From Roseburia sp. (GTDB taxonomy: Bacteria > Bacillota > Clostridia > Lachnospirales > Lachnospiraceae): 64,000 nt of DNA. The stretch is taken from NCBI GenBank assembly GCA_026168605.1, contig JAPFDX010000005.1:58463-122462 (forward strand), given 5' to 3'. The position numbers and the translations under genes were made by a program. The notes beneath the pieces were generated by a model. The model was not told the DNA's origin. It made no database searches and was given only the letters and a program-made list of their open reading frames with translations. Shown in pieces: positions 30,928 to 39,242 of this stretch. The stretch's first letter is position 1; the number at the start of each line of letters is the position of its first letter.

Positions 30928-32636
30928 GCGGAGAAAAGAAAAGCGGTAAAACGGGGTATCCTGCGCCGCGCACGATGACGACAAAGATCATGGTGGTCGT
31001 CATTTCCGGGATCCTCTGTGCGGTGCTGGCGGTGACTGCCATTATCATAAGCATTTCTAAAAATATTTTTGTGGATACCTATGTGAAATCCCAGCAAAAG
31101 GTGTTTCTGCGGATTGAAAATGAGCTGAACGCCTACCATGAGAATCTGGTGCAGATCTTTGCGGACATGAACGCCAACTGGAATCTGAAACTTTACCTCG
31201 AGGATATGGAGCGGATGTCCCCGCGCCAGCAGAGCAATATCACATACGGGATGTCCCAGAGCATGAAAAAGATCATTCCGGCAAGTATGGACCACATGAC
31301 GATCCTTGCGGTCGGGATGAGCGGCGGCACGTTTATCAGCAAGGATGAGGTGCTGACGACGCCCGTGGAGGAACTCTTGGCGTCGGAGGAGGTTGCGGCG
31401 GCGCTGGAGGAGCCGGATGTCATCCACTATGTGTTTAAGGAGCACGGCTATACGTCGGCGACGGCGGAACAGCCGGTTGTACTGGCGGTCAGGGCATTGC
31501 AGATCACGGGGGCAGACCGTCCCTACGGCGTGGTCTATGCGATGATGAAGGAAACAGACTTCCAGAAATACTATGATTACTTCGCCTCGGAATACGCCAG
31601 ATTTTACATGGCGGACGAGAGCGGGAAAATTGTGTCGGCTTCGGATCCGGCGATGGTCGGAAAATCCGTCACGGAATATCAGGAGGACAGGGTGCTTCGG
31701 GACGAACTTCCGTATTTCCGCTGTACGGCGTACGGTGAGATCGATTACGGCAAAGCGCTCGGCAACCTCTACGATGCGCCGATGCTCTGGGTTATATGCC
31801 TTGGTATCCTTGCGGTCGCCTGCGTCATCGTCTTTTTCGTGGCGCGCCAGACGGTACATCCGCTGTCGGAGCTGGTGACGAAGATGTCCGGGGCGCGCGA
31901 GAAAAAGTATCTGGATCACATCGAGCTTAAGGGTTCCCGCGAGGTGGAGGAACTTTCCTCCACCTACAACGCCATGCTGGATGAGCTGAATAAGTATATC
32001 GGTGAGCTGATGGAGAGCCAGAAGGCAAAGCGCAGGGCGGAGATCGAGGCGTTGCAGATGCAGATCAATCCCCACTACATCTACAACACACTGGCGAGCA
32101 TCAAGTGGCTGATCTTTCAGGGGGACGTCCTGAAATCGACAAAGACGCTGGACGCATTTATCGCGCTTTTGCGCAGCACGATCGGCAACCGGAACGAATA
32201 CATTACGATCGGGACAGAGATCGAGAACCTGAAAAACTATGTGCTCATCAACAATACGCGTTACGGCGACCGGGTGACGGTGGAATATGTTATGACGCCA
32301 GGCTGTGAGAACTGTAAGATACCCAAAATGATACTGCAGCCGTTTATTGAAAATGCGTTTTTCCACGCCTTCCCCTACGAGGCGGAGGGGAAGATCCGGG
32401 TTTTTGTGCGGAGAGAGGAAGGAAATTTGCAGATAAAGATCGCCGACAACGGCATCGGTATGTCCCCAAACGAGCTGGGCAGGCTTGGGGAAAAGACGGA
32501 GCATTTCAGCGGGATCGGCATCAACAATGTGGATGACCGCCTGAAACTTTTGTATGGGAATGAATTTGGGATCCGTATCGAGAGCGAGGAAAACAAAGGC
32601 ACGACGGTGACGATCGCCGTGCCGCTGGAGGAATAG
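30924..32636 (+). CDS. YesM-like sensor histidine kinase
   Basis: A 570-aa membrane kinase: TM1 (about 18-40), an extracellular Cache-like sensing region (about 45-285), TM2 (about 292-312), HAMP (TVHPLSELVTKM...), then a His_kinase domain with QMQINPHYIYNTLASIKWL containing the phosphorylated His, and an HATPase_c domain (ILQPFIENAFFHA, ADNGIGM). The large external domain probably reads sugar or binding-protein status. Its partner regulator lies immediately upstream, with a 4-bp overlap. It is the last gene of the locus. Confidence 0.93.
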   Translation: MSGEKKSGKTGYPAPRTMTTKIMVVVISGILCAVLAVTAIIISISKNIFVDTYVKSQQKVFLRIENELNAYHENLVQIFADMNANWNLKLYLEDMERMSPRQQSNITYGMSQSMKKIIPASMDHMTILAVGMSGGTFISKDEVLTTPVEELLASEEVAAALEEPDVIHYVFKEHGYTSATAEQPVVLAVRALQITGADRPYGVVYAMMKETDFQKYYDYFASEYARFYMADESGKIVSASDPAMVGKSVTEYQEDRVLRDELPYFRCTAYGEIDYGKALGNLYDAPMLWVICLGILAVACVIVFFVARQTVHPLSELVTKMSGAREKKYLDHIELKGSREVEELSSTYNAMLDELNKYIGELMESQKAKRRAEIEALQMQINPHYIYNTLASIKWLIFQGDVLKSTKTLDAFIALLRSTIGNRNEYITIGTEIENLKNYVLINNTRYGDRVTVEYVMTPGCENCKIPKMILQPFIENAFFHAFPYEAEGKIRVFVRREEGNLQIKIADNGIGMSPNELGRLGEKTEHFSGIGINNVDDRLKLLYGNEFGIRIESEENKGTTVTIAVPLEE

Positions 32637-32642
32637 AGGAAC

Positions 32643-32699
32643 AAAAGTGTGCTTCGCACACCCTCGCGCTGTAATAAGCTCTAAATGAAGCACACTTTT
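32643..32699 (+). terminator. Hairpin after the YesM-like kinase
   Basis: AAAAGTGTGCTTC (32643-32655) pairs with GAAGCACACTTTT (32687-32699); an alternative small hairpin GTGTG-CTTCG-CACAC competes within the left arm. Confidence 0.65.
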
Positions 32700-32740
32700 G
32701 CCGCGCCGAGCATGATTGCGCAGCAATTTCCTATGTCATG

Positions 32741-32796
32741 AAAAAAGACTCTGTCTGCGATACCCGTGATGGGTCGCGGACAGAGTCTTTTTTACT
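32741..32796. terminator. Strong bidirectional terminator
   Basis: AAAAAAGACTCTGTC (32741-32755) pairs with GACAGAGTCTTTTTT (32779-32793), and the inner TGCGA/TCGCG and ACCC/GGGT also pair. A-run and T-run on the two sides let it act in both directions between convergent genes. Confidence 0.85.
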
Positions 32797-32925
32797 TTAG
32801 TAGGAAACTTCGTTCCCTATAAAGTAAAACCCTCCGGAGGATCGCACTGCGGCGGAGAGGAACTGTGTCGCTGATGCGACCCGCCGCAGGCGGAGAGTTT
32901 CGCAAGCGAAACTCTTTTTTTATTC
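32790..32925. repeat. Cluster of nested inverted repeats between convergent genes
   Basis: Beyond the strong terminator there are TTTACTTTA/TAAAGTAAA (about 32791-32829, with inner GGAA/TTCC), a GC-rich GCGGCGG/CCGCCGC pairing (about 32850-32887), and GAGTTTCGC/GCGAAACTC followed by T7 (32895-32921). The last is a good terminator reading rightward. No coding sense was found in the 302-bp gap. The density suggests a small non-coding repeat element rather than simple terminators. Confidence 0.6.
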
Positions 32926-32938
32926 ATAGAGAACCTTT

Positions 32939-34228
32939 TTAGATCAGTTTCATGCGCTTGCGCGGCTTTTTCGGCGGGACAGGCTCCTCCTCCACATCGT
33001 TCGCGAGGAACGAGGTGTCCGCCAGAAGCGTATCCATCGTCTGCTGCTGGAGCTCCTGCTGCTTGCGCTGGGCAATCTCAAGCTTTTTCTTGCGGAAACG
33101 GTCCGCCGTCTCCTGGATATATCTGTCGGCAACAAAGTGCTTTAAGGTCTCCTCGTCGATGGCGATGCGGTTATCCATCGTCTTCATAATATCAACGATG
33201 CGCAGCGACTTGCTGATGATCGGGTCGCTCAGATCGTAGATGACGTTGTTCGAGAACTTCAAAACCATCGGGTGCGTGAAGTCCGCGGCATTTTCCTGCA
33301 GTACCAGTGCTTTCTCGCCGTCCGAGAGGTCTACGCAGGCTCCGGTCGGAAGGATGTGGATACATTCTGCCAGCGCGTTGACCACAAGCGGATTGTAGAC
33401 GTCGCTGTGCTGTCTCAGGAAGGACATCGCGGCGATCTCTGAAACCGGAGGATTGTTGATATTCATCGCCGTCAGGCGGTCAAAGCGGTCCGCGACCTTT
33501 AAGATATCGCGCAGCAGGCGGATATTGTCTGCAGGCTCCTTGATCTTGAGCGTGCGGCTGTTCTGGAAAATGATCTGCTGGATGATCTCCAGGGAGGTCT
33601 TTGGCAGATCGCACTCCTCATAGCGCGGGCGGATCGTCTCGTAGCCACGCTCGAGATTCATCTGGATAAAGCCAAGGTCGCTCTCCGTCAGGTCGTCGCC
33701 TTTGTCGAGAACCGACTGCGGCACATAGAGGTAGCCGAAATCGTAGAGCAGGGCGGCGGTGACCACAGCGTTTGCATCCTCCTCGGGAAGCCCCATCTGG
33801 TTGGCGATCATTGCCGTCAGGATCGCGACACTGATAGAGTGCTTGTAGACGAAGTCGGCGGAGCTGCGCAGCGTCTGTGTGAAATTCAGCTTGTGATCGA
33901 GCACGCCGTAGTGTGTCTGGATATCGCCCACAAGGGAGAGCAGAGTCTCCGGCGCGAGATTGTGCTGGAGCTTGTCCATATTGTCCTTCAGCTTAAACAT
34001 ATAGATCGTCTGGAACTGCTCAAACTCAAGATCTTCCCGCGAGAGCGGCGGCAGGGGCTCTGCAGGCTCAAGGATAAAGATTCCGATCAGACCGAAATTC
34101 TCGATACTGTTGATGCCCTGAAAGGTGAGTTTTGTATCGCGCTCATACAAAAGCACTCCCATCCTGTTGTAGATGGGCTTTGCCAGACGCATACCCGGCT
34201 TTAAATCATTTGTTTTTACGAATTGCAT
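32939..34228 (-). CDS. Degenerate HD-GYP-like protein
   Basis: A 429-aa cytoplasmic protein starting at ATG 34228 after GGGGAGGATTACAT. Residues about 130-330 follow the HD-GYP layout (HSISVAILTAMIANQMGLPEEDANAVVTAALLYDFGYLYVP), but the metal-binding HD is YD, the following GK is GY, later His positions are Asn and Gln, and no GYP motif is present. HD-GYP proteins normally hydrolyse cyclic di-GMP; this one has probably lost catalysis and may act as a regulator or scaffold. The C-terminus is basic (KKPRKRMKLI). It is read divergently from the cell-wall hydrolase, with overlapping promoters. Confidence 0.75.
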   Translation of the reverse strand: MQFVKTNDLKPGMRLAKPIYNRMGVLLYERDTKLTFQGINSIENFGLIGIFILEPAEPLPPLSREDLEFEQFQTIYMFKLKDNMDKLQHNLAPETLLSLVGDIQTHYGVLDHKLNFTQTLRSSADFVYKHSISVAILTAMIANQMGLPEEDANAVVTAALLYDFGYLYVPQSVLDKGDDLTESDLGFIQMNLERGYETIRPRYEECDLPKTSLEIIQQIIFQNSRTLKIKEPADNIRLLRDILKVADRFDRLTAMNINNPPVSEIAAMSFLRQHSDVYNPLVVNALAECIHILPTGACVDLSDGEKALVLQENAADFTHPMVLKFSNNVIYDLSDPIISKSLRIVDIMKTMDNRIAIDEETLKHFVADRYIQETADRFRKKKLEIAQRKQQELQQQTMDTLLADTSFLANDVEEEPVPPKKPRKRMKLI

Positions 34229-34274
34229 ATGTAATCCTCCCCGTTCGTACCATGTGTAAGATATAGATACTCTT

Positions 34275-34303
34275 ATCATATCATATTGAAAGGTGAAATA
34301 CAA
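34275..34303 (-). promoter_or_regulatory. Promoter of the HD-GYP-like gene
   Basis: On the minus strand TTGTAT (34303-34298), 17-bp spacer, TATGAT (34280-34275). It overlaps the opposing promoter at 34286-34314. Confidence 0.55.
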
Positions 34304-34314
34304 TCTGTTAGAAT
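34286..34314 (+). promoter_or_regulatory. Promoter of the cell-wall hydrolase gene
   Basis: TTGAAA (34286-34291), 17-bp spacer, TAGAAT (34309-34314). Shares DNA with the divergent promoter, so the two polymerases would compete. Confidence 0.65.
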
Positions 34315-34351
34315 AGGTATAGCACTTTGTTTTTTTCGAAAGGGGATCCTT

Positions 34352-35506
34352 ATGAGACATACTCTGTGGAAAAGAGCTGTGGGGGCGGCGCTGGTTTTAT
34401 GTATGCTTTCGGTGAACACCTCCTATGCAAAAACGACGCAGCAGAATATAGACGACGCAAAGGAGCAGATCAACGGTTTGCAGCAGCAGAAGGAGGAGGC
34501 GCAGGAGGAAGTGGACAGCATTTCCGACAAGAAAGACGGGATCGAGTCTGACCTTGGCAGCCTCAACGGAGAACTTCAGAGCATCACGGCTTCCATGAAT
34601 GAGCTGGAGAGCGATATCGAGGAGAAAGAAAACGAGATCACGCAGGCGCAGGACGAGCTCGCGGAGGCGGAGCAGCGCTGTGAGACACAGTATGAGGACA
34701 TGAAAGTCCGGATCCAGTTCATGTATGAGAACAGCAGCGCGTCTGTCTGGCAGACGCTGCTGGAGTCATCCTCCATGCGGGATTTTTTAAACCGGACAGA
34801 GTATATTTCCCAGATCAATGAATACGACAGAAAAAAACTTCAGGAGTTTCAGGATACGAAGGAAGAGATTGCCGAGAAAAAGGCGGGGCTGGAGGAGGAC
34901 ATGGACGAGCTGCTGGCGATGCAGGAGCAGATGGAGCAGAACCAGAACCGCGTCAACAGCCTGATCAGCACGGCGCAGGCGAATCTCGCGCAGACCAACG
35001 AGGAGCTCGCCAGCGCGCAGCAGAATGTGGACGAGCTCGAACAGAAGCTGGCGGAGATGATCGCATATGAGCAGAAACTGGAGGAGCAGAAAGCGCGCGA
35101 GGACGCTGCGCGTCTGGAGGAGATCAAGAAGCAGGAGCAGGAGGATACCTCCGGCGTGGTCTATGTGCCGACGGACAGCGACGCCTATCTGCTCGGCGCG
35201 ATCATCCAGTGTGAGTCGGAGGGCGAACCCTACGAGGGCAAGCTTGCGGTCGGAAGCGTGGTGTTAAACCGTGTGAAGAGCTCCTATTTCCCGAATACCA
35301 TCTCGGGCGTGATCTACCAGAGCGGACAGTTCTCCCCGGTTGCCAGCGGGCGTCTGGCTTACCGTCTTGAGGCGGGAGTCAACAGTGAGTGCCTGCAGGC
35401 GGCGCAGGAGGTGTTAAACGGAAATATCACGGTGAGCAGCCTGTATTTCCGGAGAAACAACGGTATCATACCGGGCATTGTCATCGGCAATCATGTATTC
35501 TATTAA
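34352..35506 (+). CDS. Secreted coiled-coil cell-wall hydrolase (SleB-type domain)
   Basis: A 384-aa exported protein: signal peptide (1-26, ending near SYAKTT), a long coiled coil (about 28-255, heptad-rich with Glu/Gln/Lys) like the N-terminal regions of PcsB/CwlO-type hydrolases, a Glu-rich linker, and a C-terminal SleB/Hydrolase_2 domain (about 268-384; DAYLLGAIIQCESEGEPYEGKLAVGSVVLNRV). The Glu in the CESEGEP motif is the expected catalytic residue. SleB-type enzymes are lytic transglycosylases; the coiled coil suggests control by an FtsEX-like partner. ATG 34352 follows AAAGGGGAT. A clear terminator follows. Confidence 0.85.
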   Translation: MRHTLWKRAVGAALVLCMLSVNTSYAKTTQQNIDDAKEQINGLQQQKEEAQEEVDSISDKKDGIESDLGSLNGELQSITASMNELESDIEEKENEITQAQDELAEAEQRCETQYEDMKVRIQFMYENSSASVWQTLLESSSMRDFLNRTEYISQINEYDRKKLQEFQDTKEEIAEKKAGLEEDMDELLAMQEQMEQNQNRVNSLISTAQANLAQTNEELASAQQNVDELEQKLAEMIAYEQKLEEQKAREDAARLEEIKKQEQEDTSGVVYVPTDSDAYLLGAIIQCESEGEPYEGKLAVGSVVLNRVKSSYFPNTISGVIYQSGQFSPVASGRLAYRLEAGVNSECLQAAQEVLNGNITVSSLYFRRNNGIIPGIVIGNHVFY

Positions 35507-35510
35507 GAAG

Positions 35511-35554
35511 AAAAAGGATAATTTTGTGGAAAAACACGAAATTATCCTTTTTTG
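35511..35554 (+). terminator. Rho-independent terminator after the cell-wall hydrolase
   Basis: AAAAAGGATAATTT pairs with AAATTATCCTTTTT, ending in a T-run (35539-35553). Confidence 0.85.
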
Positions 35555-35582
35555 TCGTAATTATGAAAAAAAAAGAAAGCTA

Positions 35583-35611
35583 TTGCATTTACAAACTAAA
35601 TATGGTAGCAT
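35583..35611 (+). promoter_or_regulatory. Candidate promoter for the butyrate genes
   Basis: TTGCAT (35583-35588), 17-bp spacer, TAGCAT (35606-35611). It lies about 220 bp before thl; the leader that follows includes a hairpin and two Rex-type boxes. Confidence 0.45.
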
Positions 35612-35669
35612 GAAAAAGTAAGAAAAACCTAAAGAAAAACCGCTGATGATGTACATGAAAGAAAATGAA

Positions 35670-35700
35670 TTTCAACGAAAAGGTTGAATTTATTTTTTTT
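35670..35700 (+). terminator. Possible attenuator in the thl leader
   Basis: TTTCAAC-GAAAA-GGTTGAA followed by a T-rich run (ending TTTTTTTT at 35693-35700). The stem is short (6-7 bp). If the promoter at 35583-35611 is real, this could end transcription before thl. Confidence 0.4.
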
Positions 35701-35708
35701 GCAAAAGA

Positions 35709-35744
35709 TTGTTAAAATATTAACAAATGTTAAAAAATTAACGA
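35709..35744. promoter_or_regulatory. Two abutting Rex-type operators before thl
   Basis: Box 1 (35709-35726) is TTGTTAA-AATA-TTAACAA, a perfect match to the clostridial Rex consensus TTGTTAA-N4-TTAACAA. Box 2 (35727-35744) is ATGTTAA-AAAA-TTAACGA, two end mismatches, directly adjoining. Rex is a repressor released by NADH and it controls butyrate and fermentation genes in clostridia. Function here is inferred from motif and position. Confidence 0.75.
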
Positions 35745-35829
35745 CATCCCGGCGGACTGATCTGGAGAAGGAAACAGATTCTCTGCAAAAGGATAAGGTT
35801 TTGTGCGAAAATCGAAAGGAGAATTCAAA

Positions 35830-37014
35830 ATGGCAAAGAAAGTAGTTTTAGCAGGCGCGTGCCGTACCGCGATCGGTAAAATGGGTGGAGCATTGAGCAA
35901 TACTCCGGCAGCAGACTTAGGAGCGATCGTTATCAAGGAAGCGTTAAACAGAGCTGGCGTGAAGCCGGAGCAGGTAGATGAGGTGCTGATGGGCTGCGTG
36001 ATCCAGGCTGCACAGGGACAGAACGTTGCACGTCAGGCTTCCATCAAGGCAGGACTTCCGATCGAGGTTCCGGCAGTGACATTAAACGTTGTATGCGGTT
36101 CCGGTCTGAAGTGTGTGAATGAAGCGGCTACTATGATCCTGGCAGGTCAGGCGGATATCGTTGTTGCCGGTGGTATGGAGAATATGTCCATGGCTCCGTA
36201 CGCTATGACAAAGGCTCGTTTTGGATACCGCATGAACAACGCGACCATCATCGATACTATGGTAAACGACGCGCTGACAGACGCATTCAATCATTATCAT
36301 ATGATGATCACCGCAGAGAACGTATGCGATAAATACGGAATTACACGTGAGGAACTGGATGAGTTCGCTGCAAACAGCCAGCAGAAGTGCGAGAAGGCGA
36401 TCGCAGAGGGCAAGTTTGGTGACGAGATCGTTCCGGTTCCGGTTAAGGTTAAGAAGCAGGTTGTCGATTTCGTGACAGATGAAGGTCCTCGTCCGGGCAC
36501 AACTGCTGAGTCACTTGCAGGCTTAAAGTGCTGCTCTGGCAAAGAGGGCGGACTTGTGACAGCAGGTAACGCATCCGGTATCAACGACGGTGCGGCAGCG
36601 ATCGTTGTGATGAGCGAGGAGAAGGCAAAAGAGCTCGGCGTTACACCGATGGCTACATGGGTTGCCGGAGCACTCGGCGGCGTAGAGCCGGAGATCATGG
36701 GTGTTGGACCGGTTGCTTCCACGAGAAAGGTATTCGAGAGAACCGGACTTACCATCGACGATATGGATCTGGTAGAGGCAAACGAGGCATTCGCAGCACA
36801 GTCCATCGCAGTTGCAAGAGATCTGAACTTTGATATGTCCAAGGTCAATGTCAATGGCGGTGCGATCGCACTGGGCCATCCGGTAGGAGCATCCGGCTGC
36901 CGTATCCTTGTGACACTGCTTCACGAGATGCAGAGAAGAGATGCGAAGAGAGGTCTTGCTACGCTGTGCATCGGCGGTGGTATGGGCTGCTCAACCATCG
37001 TTGAGAGAGACTAA
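35830..37014 (+). CDS. thlA: Acetyl-CoA acetyltransferase (thiolase)
   Basis: A 394-aa biosynthetic thiolase that condenses two acetyl-CoA into acetoacetyl-CoA, the first step of butyrate formation. The acylated Cys is in [15 protein letters not shown] (near 89), the His in [15 protein letters not shown] (near 350) and the second catalytic Cys in CIGGGMGC (near 380). ATG 35830 follows AAAGGAG; an in-frame ATG 27 bp upstream lacks family support. It is preceded by Rex-type operators and followed by hbd. Confidence 0.97.
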   Translation: MAKKVVLAGACRTAIGKMGGALSNTPAADLGAIVIKEALNRAGVKPEQVDEVLMGCVIQAAQGQNVARQASIKAGLPIEVPAVTLNVVCGSGLKCVNEAATMILAGQADIVVAGGMENMSMAPYAMTKARFGYRMNNATIIDTMVNDALTDAFNHYHMMITAENVCDKYGITREELDEFAANSQQKCEKAIAEGKFGDEIVPVPVKVKKQVVDFVTDEGPRPGTTAESLAGLKCCSGKEGGLVTAGNASGINDGAAAIVVMSEEKAKELGVTPMATWVAGALGGVEPEIMGVGPVASTRKVFERTGLTIDDMDLVEANEAFAAQSIAVARDLNFDMSKVNVNGGAIALGHPVGASGCRILVTLLHEMQRRDAKRGLATLCIGGGMGCSTIVERD

Positions 37015-37031
37015 ACACAACCGGGGAGTTA

Positions 37032-37064
37032 CCGGGATGCCGCACTGTACGGTGCGGCGCCCGG
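37032..37064 (+). other. GC-rich hairpin after thl
   Basis: CCGGG..GCCGCAC pairs with GTGCGGC..CCCGG around a short loop. There is no T-run after it; it may act with the next hairpin as a partial terminator or RNA-stability element. Confidence 0.5.
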
Positions 37065-37081
37065 ACACTTTTCATGAAAGA

Positions 37082-37107
37082 GAACGCAAAAGGGCGTTCT
37101 TCTTTTT
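37082..37107 (+). terminator. Terminator-like hairpin between thl and hbd
   Basis: GAACGC (37082-37087) pairs with GCGTTC (37094-37099), then TTCTTTTT. Likely lets thl be expressed at a different level from hbd-bcd-etf. Confidence 0.55.
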
Positions 37108-37153
37108 CAGGCTGTTGGATGATATGTTATATAAATAATAGGAGGAAATTCAC

Positions 37154-38026
37154 ATGAAGGTAGGAGTTATCGGCGCAGGAACAATGGGTCAGGGCATTGC
37201 AAAGGCATTTGCCCAGGTAGAAGGATATGAAGTGGCACTCTGCGATATCAAGCAGGAGTGGGCTGACGGCGGCAAGGAGAAGATCGCCAAAGGATACGCA
37301 AGACTTGTAGAAAAAGGAAAAATGACACAGGAAGCAGTAGATGCGATCCTGACAAAGATCACAGCGGGATTAAAAGAGGATCTCTGTGCTGACTGCGACC
37401 TGATCGTAGAGGCAGCGTTTGAGGATATGGGCGTGAAGAAGACCACATTCCAGGAGCTTGATAAGATCGCAAAGCCGGAGTGCATTTTCGCTTCCAACAC
37501 ATCCAGCCTTTCCATCACAGAGATCGGCAACGGTCTGACACGTCCGATGGTTGGTATGCACTTCTTCAACCCGGCAGACCGCATGAAGCTGATCGAGGTG
37601 ATCGCAGGCGTGAACACACCGGAGGAGACTGTTGAGGCGATCAAGAAGATTTCCGTAGAGATCGGCAAGACACCGGTTCAGGTAAACGAGGCGGCAGGCT
37701 TTGTCGTAAACCGCATCCTGATCCCGATGATCAACGAAGCTGCTTTCATCAAGATGGAAGGTGTTTCTGATATCGCAGGCATCGACGCGGCAATGAAGCT
37801 CGGTGCGAACCATCCGATGGGACCGCTTGAGTTAGGAGATTTCATCGGTCTTGACATCTGCCTTGCGATCATGGACGTTCTCTACAAGGAGACCGGAGAC
37901 AGCAAGTACCGTGCCTGCCCGCTCATCCGCAAGATGGTTCGCGGCGGCAACCTCGGCGCTAAGAGCGGCAAGGGATTCTATGTATACAATGCTGACCGCA
38001 CGAAGACCCCGGTTGATGCGCAGTAA
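37154..38026 (+). CDS. hbd: 3-hydroxybutyryl-CoA dehydrogenase
   Basis: A 290-aa NAD(P)H-dependent enzyme that reduces acetoacetyl-CoA to 3-hydroxybutyryl-CoA. The N-terminal Rossmann loop is VIGAGTMGQGIAKAF; the catalytic His lies in MVGMHFFNPADRMKLIEVI, with Glu in the same motif and the 3HCDH C-terminal domain (about 185-285, GFVVNRILIPMINEA, GNLGAKSGKGFY). GGAGG precedes ATG 37154. bcd follows after 28 bp. A crotonase gene (crt), normally next to hbd, is absent. Confidence 0.97.
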   Translation: MKVGVIGAGTMGQGIAKAFAQVEGYEVALCDIKQEWADGGKEKIAKGYARLVEKGKMTQEAVDAILTKITAGLKEDLCADCDLIVEAAFEDMGVKKTTFQELDKIAKPECIFASNTSSLSITEIGNGLTRPMVGMHFFNPADRMKLIEVIAGVNTPEETVEAIKKISVEIGKTPVQVNEAAGFVVNRILIPMINEAAFIKMEGVSDIAGIDAAMKLGANHPMGPLELGDFIGLDICLAIMDVLYKETGDSKYRACPLIRKMVRGGNLGAKSGKGFYVYNADRTKTPVDAQ

Positions 38027-38054
38027 AATTAAAATTTATGGAGGAATTTAAATC

Positions 38055-39209
38055 ATGGATTTCACTTTAGACAAGAAACATGAAATGGCGCGTTCTCTTT
38101 TCAGAGAATTTGCTGAGAACGAAGTAAAGCCTCTGGCTCAGGAAGTTGACGAGACAGAAGCGTTTCCGGTGGAGACTGTTAAGAAAATGCAGAAATTAGG
38201 CTTCATGGGAATCCCGGTTCCGAAGGAGTACGGCGGACAGGGCTGCGACCCGCTTACATATGTGATGTGCGTGGAGGAGCTGTCCAAGGTATGCGGTACG
38301 ACAGGCGTTATCGTATCTGCACATACTTCCCTATGTATCGACCCGATCATGACTTACGGTACAGAGGAGCAGAAGCAGAAATATGTAAAGCCGCTGGCAA
38401 CAGGCGAGAAGCTCGGTGCGTTCGCACTGACCGAGCCGGGCGCAGGTACAGACGCGCAGGGCGCGCAGACAAAGGCTGTACTTGACGGCGACGAGTGGGT
38501 ACTGAATGGTTCCAAGTGCTTTATCACAAACGGTAAGGTGGCTGACGTTTATATCGTGATCGCGATCACAAGCGTGACAGAGGACAAGAGAGGCAGAAAG
38601 AAAAAGAACTTCTCTGCATTTATTGTAGACAAGGGAGCTCCGGGCTTCTCCTTCGGAACAAAGGAGAAGAAGATGGGTATCCGCGGATCATCCACTTACG
38701 AGCTTATTTTTGAGGACTGCAGAATCCCGAAGGAGAATCTGTTAGGACCGGAAGGAAAGGGTTTTCCAATCGCAATGCACACGCTGGACGGCGGACGTAT
38801 CGGTATCGCAGCGCAGGCGCTTGGTATTGCAGAGGGGGCACTCGAGAGAGCGATCGCTTACACCAAGGAGAGAAAGCAGTTCGGACGCTCGATCGCAGCG
38901 CAGCAGAACACACAGTTCAAGCTTGCTGACATGGCGACGAGAGTAGAGGCTGCACAGATGCTGGTTTACAAGGCTGCAATGGCGAAGGCGACCCAGAGAG
39001 TCTACTCTGTGGAGGCTGCAAAGGCAAAACTTTTTGCTGCGGAGACAGCAATGGCAGTGACGACCGAGGTCGTACAGCTCTTCGGCGGATACGGCTACAT
39101 CAGAGAGTACGATGTGGAGCGTATGATGCGCGATGCCAAGATCACAGAGATTTACGAGGGAACCAGCGAGGTTCAGAGAATGGTTATTTCCGGAGCTTTA
39201 CTGAAGTAG
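38055..39209 (+). CDS. bcd: Butyryl-CoA dehydrogenase
   Basis: A 384-aa acyl-CoA dehydrogenase. With EtfAB it reduces crotonyl-CoA to butyryl-CoA using NADH while reducing ferredoxin (flavin-based electron bifurcation). The FAD-binding segment [19 protein letters not shown] and the C-terminal domain with [38 protein letters not shown] are present; the catalytic Glu is in the IYEGTSE region, as in short-chain enzymes. Length is standard. Position directly before etfB and etfA supports the butyrate rather than fatty-acid degradation role. Confidence 0.97.
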   Translation: MDFTLDKKHEMARSLFREFAENEVKPLAQEVDETEAFPVETVKKMQKLGFMGIPVPKEYGGQGCDPLTYVMCVEELSKVCGTTGVIVSAHTSLCIDPIMTYGTEEQKQKYVKPLATGEKLGAFALTEPGAGTDAQGAQTKAVLDGDEWVLNGSKCFITNGKVADVYIVIAITSVTEDKRGRKKKNFSAFIVDKGAPGFSFGTKEKKMGIRGSSTYELIFEDCRIPKENLLGPEGKGFPIAMHTLDGGRIGIAAQALGIAEGALERAIAYTKERKQFGRSIAAQQNTQFKLADMATRVEAAQMLVYKAAMAKATQRVYSVEAAKAKLFAAETAMAVTTEVVQLFGGYGYIREYDVERMMRDAKITEIYEGTSEVQRMVISGALLK

Positions 39210-39242
39210 TCGATAAAAATAAGAATAAGGAGTGACAATACC

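Noticed and set aside
30900..32726. Long open frame (608 codons) antisense to the YesM-like kinase
   Set aside because: It lies entirely opposite a well-supported kinase gene; Arg/His-rich composition and no motif or RBS mark it as an artefact of codon bias in GC-rich coding DNA. Similar antisense frames at 29698-30984, 28610-29320 and 52211-52852 were rejected for the same reason.
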